This document shows, in pieces, positions 18,785-28,300 of a DNA stretch of 64,000 nt. This DNA comes from Terriglobia bacterium. GTDB taxonomy: Bacteria > Acidobacteriota > UBA6911. The stretch covers positions 1 through 64,000 of the forward strand of contig JAIQGI010000016.1 of assembly GCA_020072565.1 (NCBI GenBank). The letters are read 5' to 3'. A model generated the notes under the pieces. That model did no database searches, was not told the DNA's origin, and saw only the letters and a list, made by a program, of their open reading frames with translations. The translations under genes were made by a program, and so were the position numbers. Within the stretch, counting starts at the first letter, position 1. Each line of letters opens with the position of its first letter.

Positions 18785-19707
18785 ACCAGCCCGTGGTGAT
18801 TTTTGACGAGGTCTCGAAGTTTTACGGCGAGGTGCTCGGCGTAAACCGGGTCACCCTGCACATTCCGCCGGGAATCACCAGCCTGGTCGGGCCGAACGGT
18901 TCCGGAAAGACCACGCTGATGAACCTGATGACAGGGTTGATCCATCCCGATCATGGCTCGATCCTCATGCGCGGCCTCTCGCCCCGGGATCCCGAGCATC
19001 TGATGCGCATCACCGGTTATGCCACGCAATACGACGCGGCGCCTCGCTGGGCGACCGGTTTCAGCTTCATCACCACCGGCCTGCTGCTGTTCGGTTACAG
19101 CCGTGCCGAAGCGGAAGAGAGGGCGTGGAAGGCGCTCGAGCGTTTGAGCCTTACTGAGGCGGCGGAACGCAAGGTGGCGGCCTACTCGAAGGGCATGCGC
19201 CAGCGTGTACGTCTCGCGCAGGCGATCGCGCACGAACCCGAATTGCTGGTGCTCGATGAACCGCTCAACGGGCTGGATCCGCTGGTCCGCGCCGAAACCA
19301 TCGCGCTCTTCCGCGCCTGGGCCGCCGAGGGCAAACACGTGATTCTCTCGAGCCACGTCCTCCAGGAAGTGGACGTGATCAGTGACCAGGTAGTCCTCAT
19401 CGCCAACGGCATGATCGTAGCCGAAGGCGAGATCCGCAATGTGCGCGAGGAGATCCACGATCACCCCAGTCAGTTTGTCATTCGTTGCCGTGACGCCTCG
19501 CGTGTGGCGGCATTGCTCTTTAGCGAAGACCACATCACTGAGATCAAGCTGAATGACGACCGGATGGGGCTGCTTGTGATGACCCGGGACCGCGAGCAGT
19601 TCTCCCGGGCACTCGGCCGCATCGCGCGCAACGGCCATCGGATTGACAGCGTCATCCCGGCCGACGAGAACGTGGACGCCCTGTACGAGTACCTGATCGG
19701 CGGGTGA
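18781..19707 (+). CDS. ABC transporter ATP-binding protein (second)
   Basis: This 308-residue ATPase starts at a GTG that overlaps the permease stop (GTGA) and sits seven bases after a GGAGG site. Walker A is GPNGSGKTT, the signature YSKGMRQRVRLAQAI, Walker B LLVLDEPLNGLD and the switch region ILSSHVLQEVD. About 90 C-terminal residues form a small alpha/beta extension. It is a close structural relative of the first ATPase but differs throughout, so the operon encodes two ATPases and two permeases, perhaps a heteromeric exporter or two linked systems. Confidence 0.92.
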   Translation: MNQPVVIFDEVSKFYGEVLGVNRVTLHIPPGITSLVGPNGSGKTTLMNLMTGLIHPDHGSILMRGLSPRDPEHLMRITGYATQYDAAPRWATGFSFITTGLLLFGYSRAEAEERAWKALERLSLTEAAERKVAAYSKGMRQRVRLAQAIAHEPELLVLDEPLNGLDPLVRAETIALFRAWAAEGKHVILSSHVLQEVDVISDQVVLIANGMIVAEGEIRNVREEIHDHPSQFVIRCRDASRVAALLFSEDHITEIKLNDDRMGLLVMTRDREQFSRALGRIARNGHRIDSVIPADENVDALYEYLIGG

Positions 19708-19842
19708 TGGCTGCCGGGTGTTTGGTGTCGGGTGATCGTGGAAAACTCGATACCCCGCACCCGCTAGCCAGGTATTACGATGATCACCAACTGATGGGAT
19801 CATCGCTCTTACCAGGAATGTACGAAAGGCCCGAAACATAAG

Positions 19843-21423
19843 ATGGATCACACAAACCAGATGCCTGCTGCCGAAACCCCGCCACCCGCCATCCGGTTCC
19901 CGAAACCGGTGAAGCAGGCGTGGACGATCGCGAAGATCGAGTTGCGGCGCGCCTTCTTTTCGAAACGCGCGTTCTGGGTCTACGGGCTGGCGTTGTTCCC
20001 GGCGGTTATCTTCTTCGGGCACGGCATCGAAGTGAAGATCCGGCGCGATCGCCTCTCGGCCCGCGGCCTGACACCGCCGGCCCTGATTGACAGCGTCACC
20101 AAAGGGGAATCCGCCGAGGAGGTGCTGAAGCGCCTTGGCCGGCCCGCCAGCGAATACCAGTGGCAAAGCCGCAAACGCGTGCGCGCCCAGGGTGAAACCA
20201 CGGCTGTGACCACCCACATGATCGAGCCGGCCGCCGAGGCACGTTTTGTCCGGCTGAACATCACCCGGCCCACCTACGGCGGCGACCCGACCGCGAGGAT
20301 CTACGAGTTTGAGGTTTACGGTCCCGACGGCCCGGCCAACCTGGCCCTGCGGCGTCCGGCCATCGGCAGTTCCCCCTGCACTTCCGACGAAGGGCCGGAG
20401 AAGGCCTTCAACGGCAGCGTCTCCCTCGGCAAGGACGACAAGTGGTGCTCACACGAGTGGGACCGCTTCCTGCAGGTGGACCTGGGGGCGGCCGTCAAGG
20501 TGAAACGCTTTGTCATAAAGCATGCCAGCGCTGGAGGCGAGAGCGAGGAGTTCGACACCCGTGAGTTCAATATCCAAGTGAGCAAGGACGGCAGGTTGTT
20601 CACCACCGTTTTGACTTCGACGGGGGCGAAGTTCGTGGACGAACGCACGTCGCACCGCATGCTGATTTATTTCGACGGCCGTCGCGAGGCGCGCCTGGAG
20701 TTTGCATACAACAAGCTGGCGTCAAGTGACCTCGGCCCGCTGCTGAATTTCGAGGAAGACCGCCAGGTGTTTGCCGGAGTATTCCAGTTTTTCTATCTGC
20801 GGCTGGCGATTTTCTTCGGCTGCCTCGGCATTTTCATGAACCTCTTCCGCGGGGAGATGTTGGACAAGACGCTCCATTACTGGTTCCTCGCTCCGGCGCG
20901 GCGCGAGGTACTGCTGGCCGGCAAGTACGGTGCGGGCCTGATCGCCTCGTCGGTGATCTTTGCGGGGGGAGCACTGCTGTGCTTCGCGGTCATGCTGTGG
21001 ACGCAGAACCCCGTCGAGGCGCAGGCTTACTGGCAAGGTGCGGGGATGGCACACGCCTTCTGGTACACGGCGGCCGCTGTACTCGGATGCGTCGGCTACG
21101 GGAGCGTGTTCCTCGCCGCCGGCCTGCTGTTACGCAATCCGATCATTCCGGCCGCCGTATTGCTTGCCTGGGAGAGCATCAACGGCTTCCTGCCCCAGAT
21201 CCTGCAGAAACTGAGCGTATTGTACTACCTGCAATCGTTGTGCCCGGTTCCGGCGCCCACCGACAAGAGCGCTCCGGCACTCATTCAATTGCTTCTGTCG
21301 CCGGCCGCGCCCGCGTCGCATTTCGGGGCTATCCTCGGCTTGCTGGTAGTGACCGCACTGGTGCTGTGGGTCGCCCGCATCGCCGTCCGCCGCATGCAGG
21401 TCTCCTACGGCGCCGAAACGTAG
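19843..21423 (+). CDS. ABC-2 permease with an inserted discoidin-like domain
   Basis: This 526-residue protein has a first membrane helix at about 43-60. A short BamE/SmpA-like stretch follows (VTKGESAEEVLKRLGRP, 85-101), then a discoidin (F5/8C-like) region at about 163-287. The discoidin hallmarks are NLALRRPAIGSS, FNGSVSLGKDDKWCSHEW, LQVDLGAAVKVKRFVIKH and FNIQVSKDGRLF. At least five more helices run from about 312 onward. The discoidin part would face outside and may bind glycans, linking recognition to transport. A 135-base gap separates it from the second ATPase, but orientation and content place it in the same cluster. The domain call rests on motif recognition, not a search. Confidence 0.78.
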   Translation: MDHTNQMPAAETPPPAIRFPKPVKQAWTIAKIELRRAFFSKRAFWVYGLALFPAVIFFGHGIEVKIRRDRLSARGLTPPALIDSVTKGESAEEVLKRLGRPASEYQWQSRKRVRAQGETTAVTTHMIEPAAEARFVRLNITRPTYGGDPTARIYEFEVYGPDGPANLALRRPAIGSSPCTSDEGPEKAFNGSVSLGKDDKWCSHEWDRFLQVDLGAAVKVKRFVIKHASAGGESEEFDTREFNIQVSKDGRLFTTVLTSTGAKFVDERTSHRMLIYFDGRREARLEFAYNKLASSDLGPLLNFEEDRQVFAGVFQFFYLRLAIFFGCLGIFMNLFRGEMLDKTLHYWFLAPARREVLLAGKYGAGLIASSVIFAGGALLCFAVMLWTQNPVEAQAYWQGAGMAHAFWYTAAAVLGCVGYGSVFLAAGLLLRNPIIPAAVLLAWESINGFLPQILQKLSVLYYLQSLCPVPAPTDKSAPALIQLLLSPAAPASHFGAILGLLVVTALVLWVARIAVRRMQVSYGAET

Positions 21424-21534
21424 GAAACTCCCCAACGTCTGAGTTCGGAACAGAAGTGCTTTCATATTGCACATCTCGTGTTAAAATGCGGCCGGAAAAA
21501 TTCAGCTAACCATCCCGAGCAATCGGAGGTAACG

Positions 21535-22317
21535 ATGACAAACCGTAAGTTCGAGCACGCCGCCATCCTTGCTGCGTGTTCGTTGTTGGCCTTTTTTGTT
21601 TTGATTGCGAATGCCGGTCCGAAGGATTTCTGGGCGACCAAGCCTTACACCGAGTGGACCGCCAAAGAGGTGGAAAAGATCCTTCTCAAGAATTCACCCT
21701 GGACCTACGTCCTGCTGCTGAACGCCCCGGCCAGTTCCGTCCAAATAGGAGGAACGGGCGGAGGCGGTGGAGCTTCGAAGGGGGGGGGCGGCGGTGGTGG
21801 CGGCGGCGGTGGTGGTGGTGAAGGCGGCGGAACGGCGGGGCCGCCACCGATATATATCAACTGGTACGCGCGCCCCATTCGTGAGGCTGTGGTACGCAAT
21901 ATGATGCTGGCCGCGCCCAACGCTCCCAAAGCGCAACTCGACGCGATCCTGAATTATAAGTCTGAGTTTTACGAAGTGATGCTCACGGGCTATGCTCCCG
22001 GCAGCGCGGGGAGAGGAGGCCGTGGGGGTCGGGGAGATCAGGGGGGAGACGCCGATGCCGCTCTCGCGAAGTTCAAGCAGGACACGTTTCTCCAGAAGAA
22101 GAACGGCGACAAGATTCCGCTGGCAAACATAATTGCGCCTCCACCGCGAACCAAAAACGGGGCCTACTTTTTGCAGTTTGCGAAGGAGATCGACGGCAAA
22201 CCCACGCTGTCGCCTGCAGACAAGGAGGTCACGCTTCAGATCAGGATCAACGACGCCAAATACAAATACCCGTTCAAGTTTGCCGACATGACGATCGGCG
22301 ACAAGCCGGAACTGTAG
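21535..22317 (+). CDS. Secreted hypothetical protein with a polyglycine tract
   Basis: The 260-residue product has a signal peptide (about 1-24). A conserved-looking segment follows, DFWATKPYTEWTAKEVEKIL then NSPW, of a kind I associate with acidobacterial secreted hypotheticals. Next come an almost pure Gly tract (about residues 70-95), a central alpha region, a second Gly/Arg-rich stretch (GRGGRGGRGDQGG) and a beta C-terminus (VTLQIRINDAKYKYPFKF). No enzyme motif is visible. The start is set by an ideal GGAGGT site seven bases upstream. The DNA of the Gly tract is a G-rich simple repeat likely to slip during replication, so length may vary between strains. Confidence 0.75.
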   Translation: MTNRKFEHAAILAACSLLAFFVLIANAGPKDFWATKPYTEWTAKEVEKILLKNSPWTYVLLLNAPASSVQIGGTGGGGGASKGGGGGGGGGGGGGEGGGTAGPPPIYINWYARPIREAVVRNMMLAAPNAPKAQLDAILNYKSEFYEVMLTGYAPGSAGRGGRGGRGDQGGDADAALAKFKQDTFLQKKNGDKIPLANIIAPPPRTKNGAYFLQFAKEIDGKPTLSPADKEVTLQIRINDAKYKYPFKFADMTIGDKPEL

Positions 22318-22650
22318 AATTGACGGCGCGCATCGGCGTCGGGCCGGATGAGCGTGATCTGCGAATCGCCCTCTATTTCGGCCGAACGCCGGCAAGATGT
22401 GACACCCAGCCCTCTGAGGCGGCTTTGGACCCTGGGCGGCGGGCAGTCTGCTCCCACGACCCGGGCGCAGACTGCCTGGCCGCGGCGCCGAGGAATCGCT
22501 CTCCGCGATTCGTGGGTTCACTATGCAGCTTGACCGCGGCAGCCGTTTCAGGCACTTTTAACATCAGATTTCCGCCCGCCGGCTCAGTCTGGATCGAGTT
22601 GCGGGGCCGGAACTTGCTTGGCTCGGGTACCTCATCGGGGAGAAAATTGA
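22318..22650. other. Intergenic region, no clear content
   Basis: These 333 GC-rich bases lie between the polyglycine protein and the cytochrome gene. Short frames exist but have no ribosome-binding site or family resemblance. The only signal is a GGGAGA element just before the cytochrome start. Confidence 0.5.
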
Positions 22651-23817
22651 ATGTTCAAGGCGCAGATCAGGCGCGGCCTCCGCGTCGCGATATGGGGATT
22701 CACTTTTAGTTTTTTGATTCAGGACTGGCTGGCGGCGCGAAGCTATGAGGACGCGCCTTTTGCCGAGGCGGTATGGCAGTCCGGCAATCCGAACGCTGCC
22801 CAGGCCGTCAACGCCGTTGATCCGCCGGCGGAGCAGGTTTTCAAGAATATTCAGGCACTCAAAGGGATGCCGGCAGCGCAGATGAAGAGTGTGATGAATC
22901 TGATCGGCACGTCGGTGGGCATGAGATGCGAGCAATGTCACGTGCCCGACGCTAATGAAAAAGACGACAAGCGGGCCAAGCAGACTACGCGCCGGATGAT
23001 CCTGATGACGCAGGAAATCAACAAGGCGAGCTTCGAAGGACAGCCACAGATCACGTGCTACAGTTGTCATCGCGGCCAGCAGCGACCGATAGCGACTCCG
23101 CCCATCGGCCAACCCGCCGCGCCGGCTCCGGCGCCCGGGCCGCGTCCCGTCACCGCAGGCCTGCCGACCTTCGACCAGATCATCGATAAGTATCTGCAGG
23201 CCATCGGCAGCAGCGAGGCCTACGACAAACTGAAAAGCCGGGTCATGAAGGGCTCCATGATCGACGGAAAGGGCAATTCGTTCCCGGTGGAGGTTGATCA
23301 GGCTGCGCCCGACAAAATGGTAATGATCACCACCCTTCCCGATGGGGTGGCTGCACAGGGCTACAACGGAACGATCGGCTGGACGAAAAGCCCCAGCGAG
23401 CAGACCGAACTGAAAGGATCGGACCTGGCGCAGTTGAAGCGCGCAGCCGATATGGCGCGGCCCCTCAAAATCAAGGAAGAATCCCTCAGCCCGCGCGTTC
23501 TAGGCAAAGTGAAAGTGGGTGACAGAGAGGCGTATCAAGTCTCGGCACGGGCGGACGGCCAGCGTGTTCAGCTTTTTTTCGACGCGCAGACCGGATTGCT
23601 CCTGCGGCGGTTAGTCATGCGCAACACGGTTCTCGGTGCATTTCCGGAACAGACCGACTACGATGATTACCGGGAGGTCGACGGCGTGAAATTGGCTTTT
23701 GTGACCCGGTTCTCCGCGCCCGATCCATCCTCCGGATCAACGATTGAGTGGAAGGAAATTACCCACAACGTCCCGGTAGATGAAGCCAAGTTCGATCCCC
23801 CCGCGGTCCAGAAGTGA
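22651..23817 (+). CDS. Di-heme cytochrome c (photosynthetic reaction-centre cytochrome-like) with lipoprotein-sorting-like C-terminus
   Basis: The 388-residue product has an N-terminal hydrophobic signal and a CytoC_RC-like domain carrying two heme c motifs, CEQCH (93-97) and CYSCH (136-140). KNIQALKGMPAAQMKSVMNLIGTSVGMRCEQC is the type of helix seen in this family, which in Acidobacteria occurs without photosystems. After a Pro-rich linker (about 145-165), the C-terminal 220 residues form a beta-rich LolA/outer-membrane-lipoprotein-sorting-like domain (FDQIIDKYLQAIGSSEAYDKL onwards). It probably carries electrons in the periplasm. It converges on the Rieske gene with 16 bases between the stops. 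Confidence 0.88.
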   Translation: MFKAQIRRGLRVAIWGFTFSFLIQDWLAARSYEDAPFAEAVWQSGNPNAAQAVNAVDPPAEQVFKNIQALKGMPAAQMKSVMNLIGTSVGMRCEQCHVPDANEKDDKRAKQTTRRMILMTQEINKASFEGQPQITCYSCHRGQQRPIATPPIGQPAAPAPAPGPRPVTAGLPTFDQIIDKYLQAIGSSEAYDKLKSRVMKGSMIDGKGNSFPVEVDQAAPDKMVMITTLPDGVAAQGYNGTIGWTKSPSEQTELKGSDLAQLKRAADMARPLKIKEESLSPRVLGKVKVGDREAYQVSARADGQRVQLFFDAQTGLLLRRLVMRNTVLGAFPEQTDYDDYREVDGVKLAFVTRFSAPDPSSGSTIEWKEITHNVPVDEAKFDPPAVQK

Positions 23818-23833
23818 ATCAGGTGCCGCGTTT

Positions 23834-24367
23834 TCAGAGCGTGACTACAGCAGCGTCCCATTCGGTTTTCTGTTGATCCGAGCGGTACAGCTTCGCCAGG
23901 TCTACGACCACTTTCTGCCCATCACGGCGAATGGCGAAACGGTCCATGTTGCGCGTGGCGCGGCCGGCGATGAAGGTGCCGTCCGGCTGGTATTTGGATT
24001 CATGCCGCGGGCATTGAAATCGCAGGTCGGCCTGGCGCCAGCGCAAGGCCGTATTCTCGTGAGGGCAGGACAGCGAGAATGCATAGATGTGATTCGCCTG
24101 GCGGACGAGGATCACATCGTTGTCCTCGTCGATATTGACCACATCCCCTGATGGAATGGCATACGAGCGTTCGGTGCCTTGGCGCGAGACGGCCCCGGTC
24201 AGTACCACCGGCAGAGCGCGCGCCGCGTCCACGTTTACGCCGGAGGCCGCGAGCGCGGCAGCTAAAGCGCATGACGCCCTGCTGAGAAAAACGCGCCGGG
24301 TCGTTTCAGAATCGAAACAACCGCATCCGCGGGAATTGTCTCCATGACTGTTTTCCGTTGGAATCAT
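23834..24367 (-). CDS. Tat-exported Rieske [2Fe-2S] protein
   Basis: The 177-residue protein has a twin-arginine signal (TTRRVFLSR, Arg24-Arg25, then an Ala-rich stretch) and a Rieske fold. The cluster ligands are Cys101/His103 in CPHENTAL and Cys119/His122 in CPRHESKY, both complete. The lack of the two extra disulfide cysteines places it nearer the ferredoxin-like or arsenite-oxidase-like members than the bc1 complex. Role: periplasmic electron transfer. A small membrane protein gene lies 40 bases upstream on the same strand and may be its membrane partner; the convergent di-heme cytochrome is a plausible redox partner. Confidence 0.9.
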   Translation of the reverse strand: MIPTENSHGDNSRGCGCFDSETTRRVFLSRASCALAAALAASGVNVDAARALPVVLTGAVSRQGTERSYAIPSGDVVNIDEDNDVILVRQANHIYAFSLSCPHENTALRWRQADLRFQCPRHESKYQPDGTFIAGRATRNMDRFAIRRDGQKVVVDLAKLYRSDQQKTEWDAAVVTL

Positions 24368-24407
24368 TTCTCCTTCCTTACTTGCCCTATCCTTCCCGGG
24401 TTTGTGG

Positions 24408-24896
24408 TCAGGCGGCGACGGTCAGAAGCGTACCCATAAACAGAGTTACCAGCCACAGGACGGCGCTGATGGTGGATACGATCACCAGCCGGGACCATTC
24501 TGAGGCGGCTCCGAGCCGGCGCGTACGGCGCTCCACGAAAAACAAGGCAACGCCGTTGGCAATGAGCAGACCGACCAGAATCATCTTGGCCCAGTAGACT
24601 TTCGAGGCCAGGAATGTGGCAGTGTCGGCGGCCGTCATGAGCGCACCCGTGATGCCGACGATGAGGATCCAGGAAATTACGTGGGCGTGTGCCCGGCTCA
24701 AAGTGGCCAGCACCGCCTCTCGTTCCCCGGGCGCGGACCGCGCCGCGCGCAGAACCTGCCGATCCGCGAACAGCCCCGTGCCCCCACCCATGATCAACCC
24801 TGCCAGATGCAGGAACCGGATCGTGACCGAAGCGACTTGGTGGTTGCCGTAATAGGATGACCACCACGCTGCAACACCTACGAGTAGAACCAGCAC
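24408..24896 (-). CDS. Small CopD/DUF2214-like membrane protein
   Basis: The 162-residue product has four predicted helices. The first contains FLHLAGLIMGGG, and histidines follow in RAHAHVISW, as in CopD-like or DUF2214-like heme-binding membrane proteins. I prefer the GTG start that follows GAGGG; a longer frame adds a Cys/Arg-rich non-membrane N-terminus. It precedes the Rieske gene on the same strand and probably forms a two-gene redox operon. The family assignment is tentative and no catalytic residue is assigned. Confidence 0.6.
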   Translation of the reverse strand: MLVLLVGVAAWWSSYYGNHQVASVTIRFLHLAGLIMGGGTGLFADRQVLRAARSAPGEREAVLATLSRAHAHVISWILIVGITGALMTAADTATFLASKVYWAKMILVGLLIANGVALFFVERRTRRLGAASEWSRLVIVSTISAVLWLVTLFMGTLLTVAA

Positions 24897-25380
24897 ATTT
24901 CCCTCACCGCGTAGACAGCATGTACAGGTAACTGACCGTCGCAACTCCCATCGAGGTGAGAGTCACCGCCCTGTGTGTGGAAGCGCTGGCGCTCAGCCGG
25001 CGGCTTCGCTCCGCCTCATGGGGCGCGAGCGCCCCGGAGCCACAAATCCCGCTTCCGCAGCGAGCATCAGAATCCCCTAGAACCACACCCGAGTTATTGG
25101 AGCTTCCAGCAATTCCAGGATCGGCATATTATGCCAGCAGCCTCGGAAAAACCAAGAGCACATTTCAAGTTTCGGGTGTGCGCAGCACAGCCTTTCGACC
25201 GCAACTGCAGGAACCACGACATACGCGCAACGCACGAAATCGGTTTCGCGGATTTCTTGGTTTCTGAAGCCCTGCAACATACTCACTTAACGAACCAGGA
25301 TCTGTGGATTGGCGGGCCAGATGAGAATCTGCCTTTGTCCGGGTTGTTTCGCATGCATGCGCGGTTTCATCCGAGCGGCT
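24897..25380. other. Intergenic region with short palindromes
   Basis: This 484-base stretch has no supported gene. A perfect palindrome (GGGGCGC/GCGCCCC, 2-nt loop) lies at 25020-25035, and a GGCGG/CCGCC hairpin sits just before it, which looks like degenerate REP-type repeat. A minus-strand frame ending in MGVATVSYLYMLSTR stops ten bases before the GTG of the membrane protein and could be the tail of a lost gene. Confidence 0.45.
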
Positions 25381-28300
25381 TCAGCGCCGGACCGGAGGGA
25401 TGGGTTGAATCCGGTTCGGCCACTCGCGCCTGGCGAATTGCGCATACAGCCCTGGGATCTCCGCCTGGATCACCCGGTTCAAGTCGTCGACCGTCTTCGT
25501 TGCATCCTCGAATGCCCAATCGGCCTGGCGTTGTTGATCTGCGGTCGGCAGGCCGGAAAAGCCCTCGATGGGGCGTGACAGCCCGCCCGCGACGGAGAGC
25601 TCGCGACTGACATCGTCCCCTATCTGCCGGAGGCGCGCGGCCAACGCGTCCGTGCGGCCGGCAGCCTCGCCCGACCCGCCTGCCGCGAGATCCTTCCGGA
25701 TCGAGTCCATCTGACCGACGAGCGCCTGGACCGCGCTGCGCGCACTGCCGAGCGTCTTCTGCAGCCCGTAAATGCTCATCAAAACGGCCTGCCGCGCGCG
25801 CCGATCGGCATCGGAGAAGTTCGCCAGGGGATCGCCTTCGACCGCGGCCTCGCCGCGAAGTTCGCGACTGGAACCCGGGATTTTGAGCACGACCTGGTAT
25901 TTGCCCGGCAGCACGGGGGGGCCGCCTGCCGCCCCTCCCCGACCGCCGCCGAATGAGCCACTGCCGCCACCCGCGGGTGCTGCCGCCGGGGCGACAGCGG
26001 GCCCCATACGCAGATCCCAGGTGACGCGATTCAAACCGCGCGCCCCAGGCCCTCGCAGCGTGCGGATGGGGGCGCCTTTGGCGTCATTGATGTCGATCTG
26101 TACTTGGTCGGAGAGGCCATCCCGCAGGTAGTAGGAGATGACGGCATTGAACTCCGGGTTGGGCGCGAAGAACTCTCCAGCCCCGAACCAGGATTGCGGG
26201 CCGTAGATGTTCCACTGGCGGCCTCGAGCAATGGACACGAGGAGGGCATCGGTCTTCACGGCATCGGGTGTCAACGCTTCCAGCGGCCCGACATCATCCA
26301 GGATCCAGATGCCTCGCCCATGCGTGCCGACGATGAGCGCGTTGTCGCGCGGGTGGATGATCGCATCGTCCACCGGGACGGTCGGCATGTTCGTGGCCAG
26401 CGATGTCCAGGTTGCACCGCCATCGTTGGAGAAGTGAACGCCACGCTCGTGGGCCAGCACCAGGAAACGAGGATTCTTCGGGTGCTCGCGAATACGATTG
26501 ATGGAGGTTTCCGGCAAGCCGGCCGAGAGTGACTTCCACGTCTGCCCGTAGTCTTCACTGACGTACACGTATGCACGGTAGTCGTCGTCGTAATGGCCGT
26601 CGAAGGTGGCGTACACTCGTCCCGCGGCGTGGCGCGAGGGTAGGACGGTGCTGGCATAAGTTCTGGGCGGAAGGGCGGGGAACCGGGATGTGATGTTCGT
26701 CCAGGTGGCGCCGCCGTCCCGTGTCATCTGCACCTGGCCATCGTCGCTGCCGGTGTACAGGACGCGGGCATCGAACGGTGACTCGCCGATCGTCGTCAGC
26801 GATCCATAGTTCGACTGCCCGTCGTTGCGCGAAAGGGTCTGCGCCGTGATCCGGCTGCCCATCATCTCCAGCGTGTCCCGGTCGATGTGCAGAGTGAGAT
26901 CCGGGCTGATGGCTTTCCAACTGCCGCCGCGGTCCGGGGAGCGGAAAAGCACGTTTGCCCCCATATACAGAACCTTCGGATCGATGCTCGAGATCAGCAC
27001 TGGGGTGTCCCAGTTCCAGCGGTAGCCCGCGTCGCGCGGTGCGCCCGGCTGGGGGCGCTCCGCGGGGCCGGGCCGGACATTCACGCGCTCGAGCGTGGCG
27101 AGATTCACCCGCGCGAGGGCACCATTTTGCGACTCCTCATACACAGTGTTGGAATCCTTCGGGTCGAAGTGGGCATGAAAGCCGTCACCGCCGCCGATGT
27201 TCCATGCATCACGATCTGCGATTCCGTTCCGGTTGCGGGTTGCACTGGGCATGCACCAGACCCCATTGTCCTGCAGTCCGCCGCAAATGGTGTAGGGATC
27301 GCGATTGTCCACGTCAATTTCGTAGAACTGGCCGATCGGCATGTTGCGGCGGAAGTCCCAGGTCAGGCCGCGATCCCATGAGATCGACACACCTCCGTCA
27401 CCGCCGACTATCAGGTGGTTGGGATTGTCCGGGTCGACCCAGAGGGCGTGATCTTCCGAATGAACGTTGCTGAAGACGTCGCGGAAGCTCTTCCCACCGT
27501 CGTCCGATATGTAGAATCCCCGGTTCGATCCCAGCACATAGATGCGGTTCCTGTCTTTCGGATCGATCCGGATCTGGCTGTAATAGCTCGGCCTGGGATT
27601 CTGCGCCCAGAGCCTTTCCCAGCTTTCCCCTCCGTCCGTGGTGCGATAAACTCCGCCACCGCCTCCTGCTGCGGCCGCGGCTCCGCCCTCTGCTGCCGCT
27701 CCGCCTCCTCTCCCTCCGCCTCCGCCTGCTCCGCCGCGCCCACCGCCTTGGGCCCCCCCGCCGGCTTCCACGGTCGCATAAACGATCCGGCCATCGGCAG
27801 GGAAGATGTCGAGGCCAATCCGGCCTTTGTCGCCCTGCGGCAGTCCATTCGTCAGCTTCGTCCAGGTTGCGCCGCCGTCCAAAGAACGATAAATCCCGCT
27901 GCCGGGACCGCCTCCATTGAAGCCCCACGCCTTGCGCTGGCGCTGATACGTCGATGCAAAGAGCCTCTGAGAATTCCCGGGATCAAGCACGATGTCGTTG
28001 GCGCCGGTGTTCTCGTCGACGTACAGCACCTTATTCCAAGTCTGGCCGCCGTCGGCCGTCTTGAAGACTCCGCGCTCGGGATTGGAACCCCAGAGGTGTC
28101 CGACCGCAGCGACATAGACGACATCGGGATTTGCGGGGTCGATGATGATGCGACCGATGTGCCTCGTCTCCTTCAGCCCCATGTTTTTCCAGGTGCGCCC
28201 GCCATCCACCGACTTGTAGACGCCGTCACCCCACGATGAGCTCTGGCGATTGTTCGCTTCGCCCGTGCCCACCCAGACGATGTTCGGATTGCCGGGCGCC

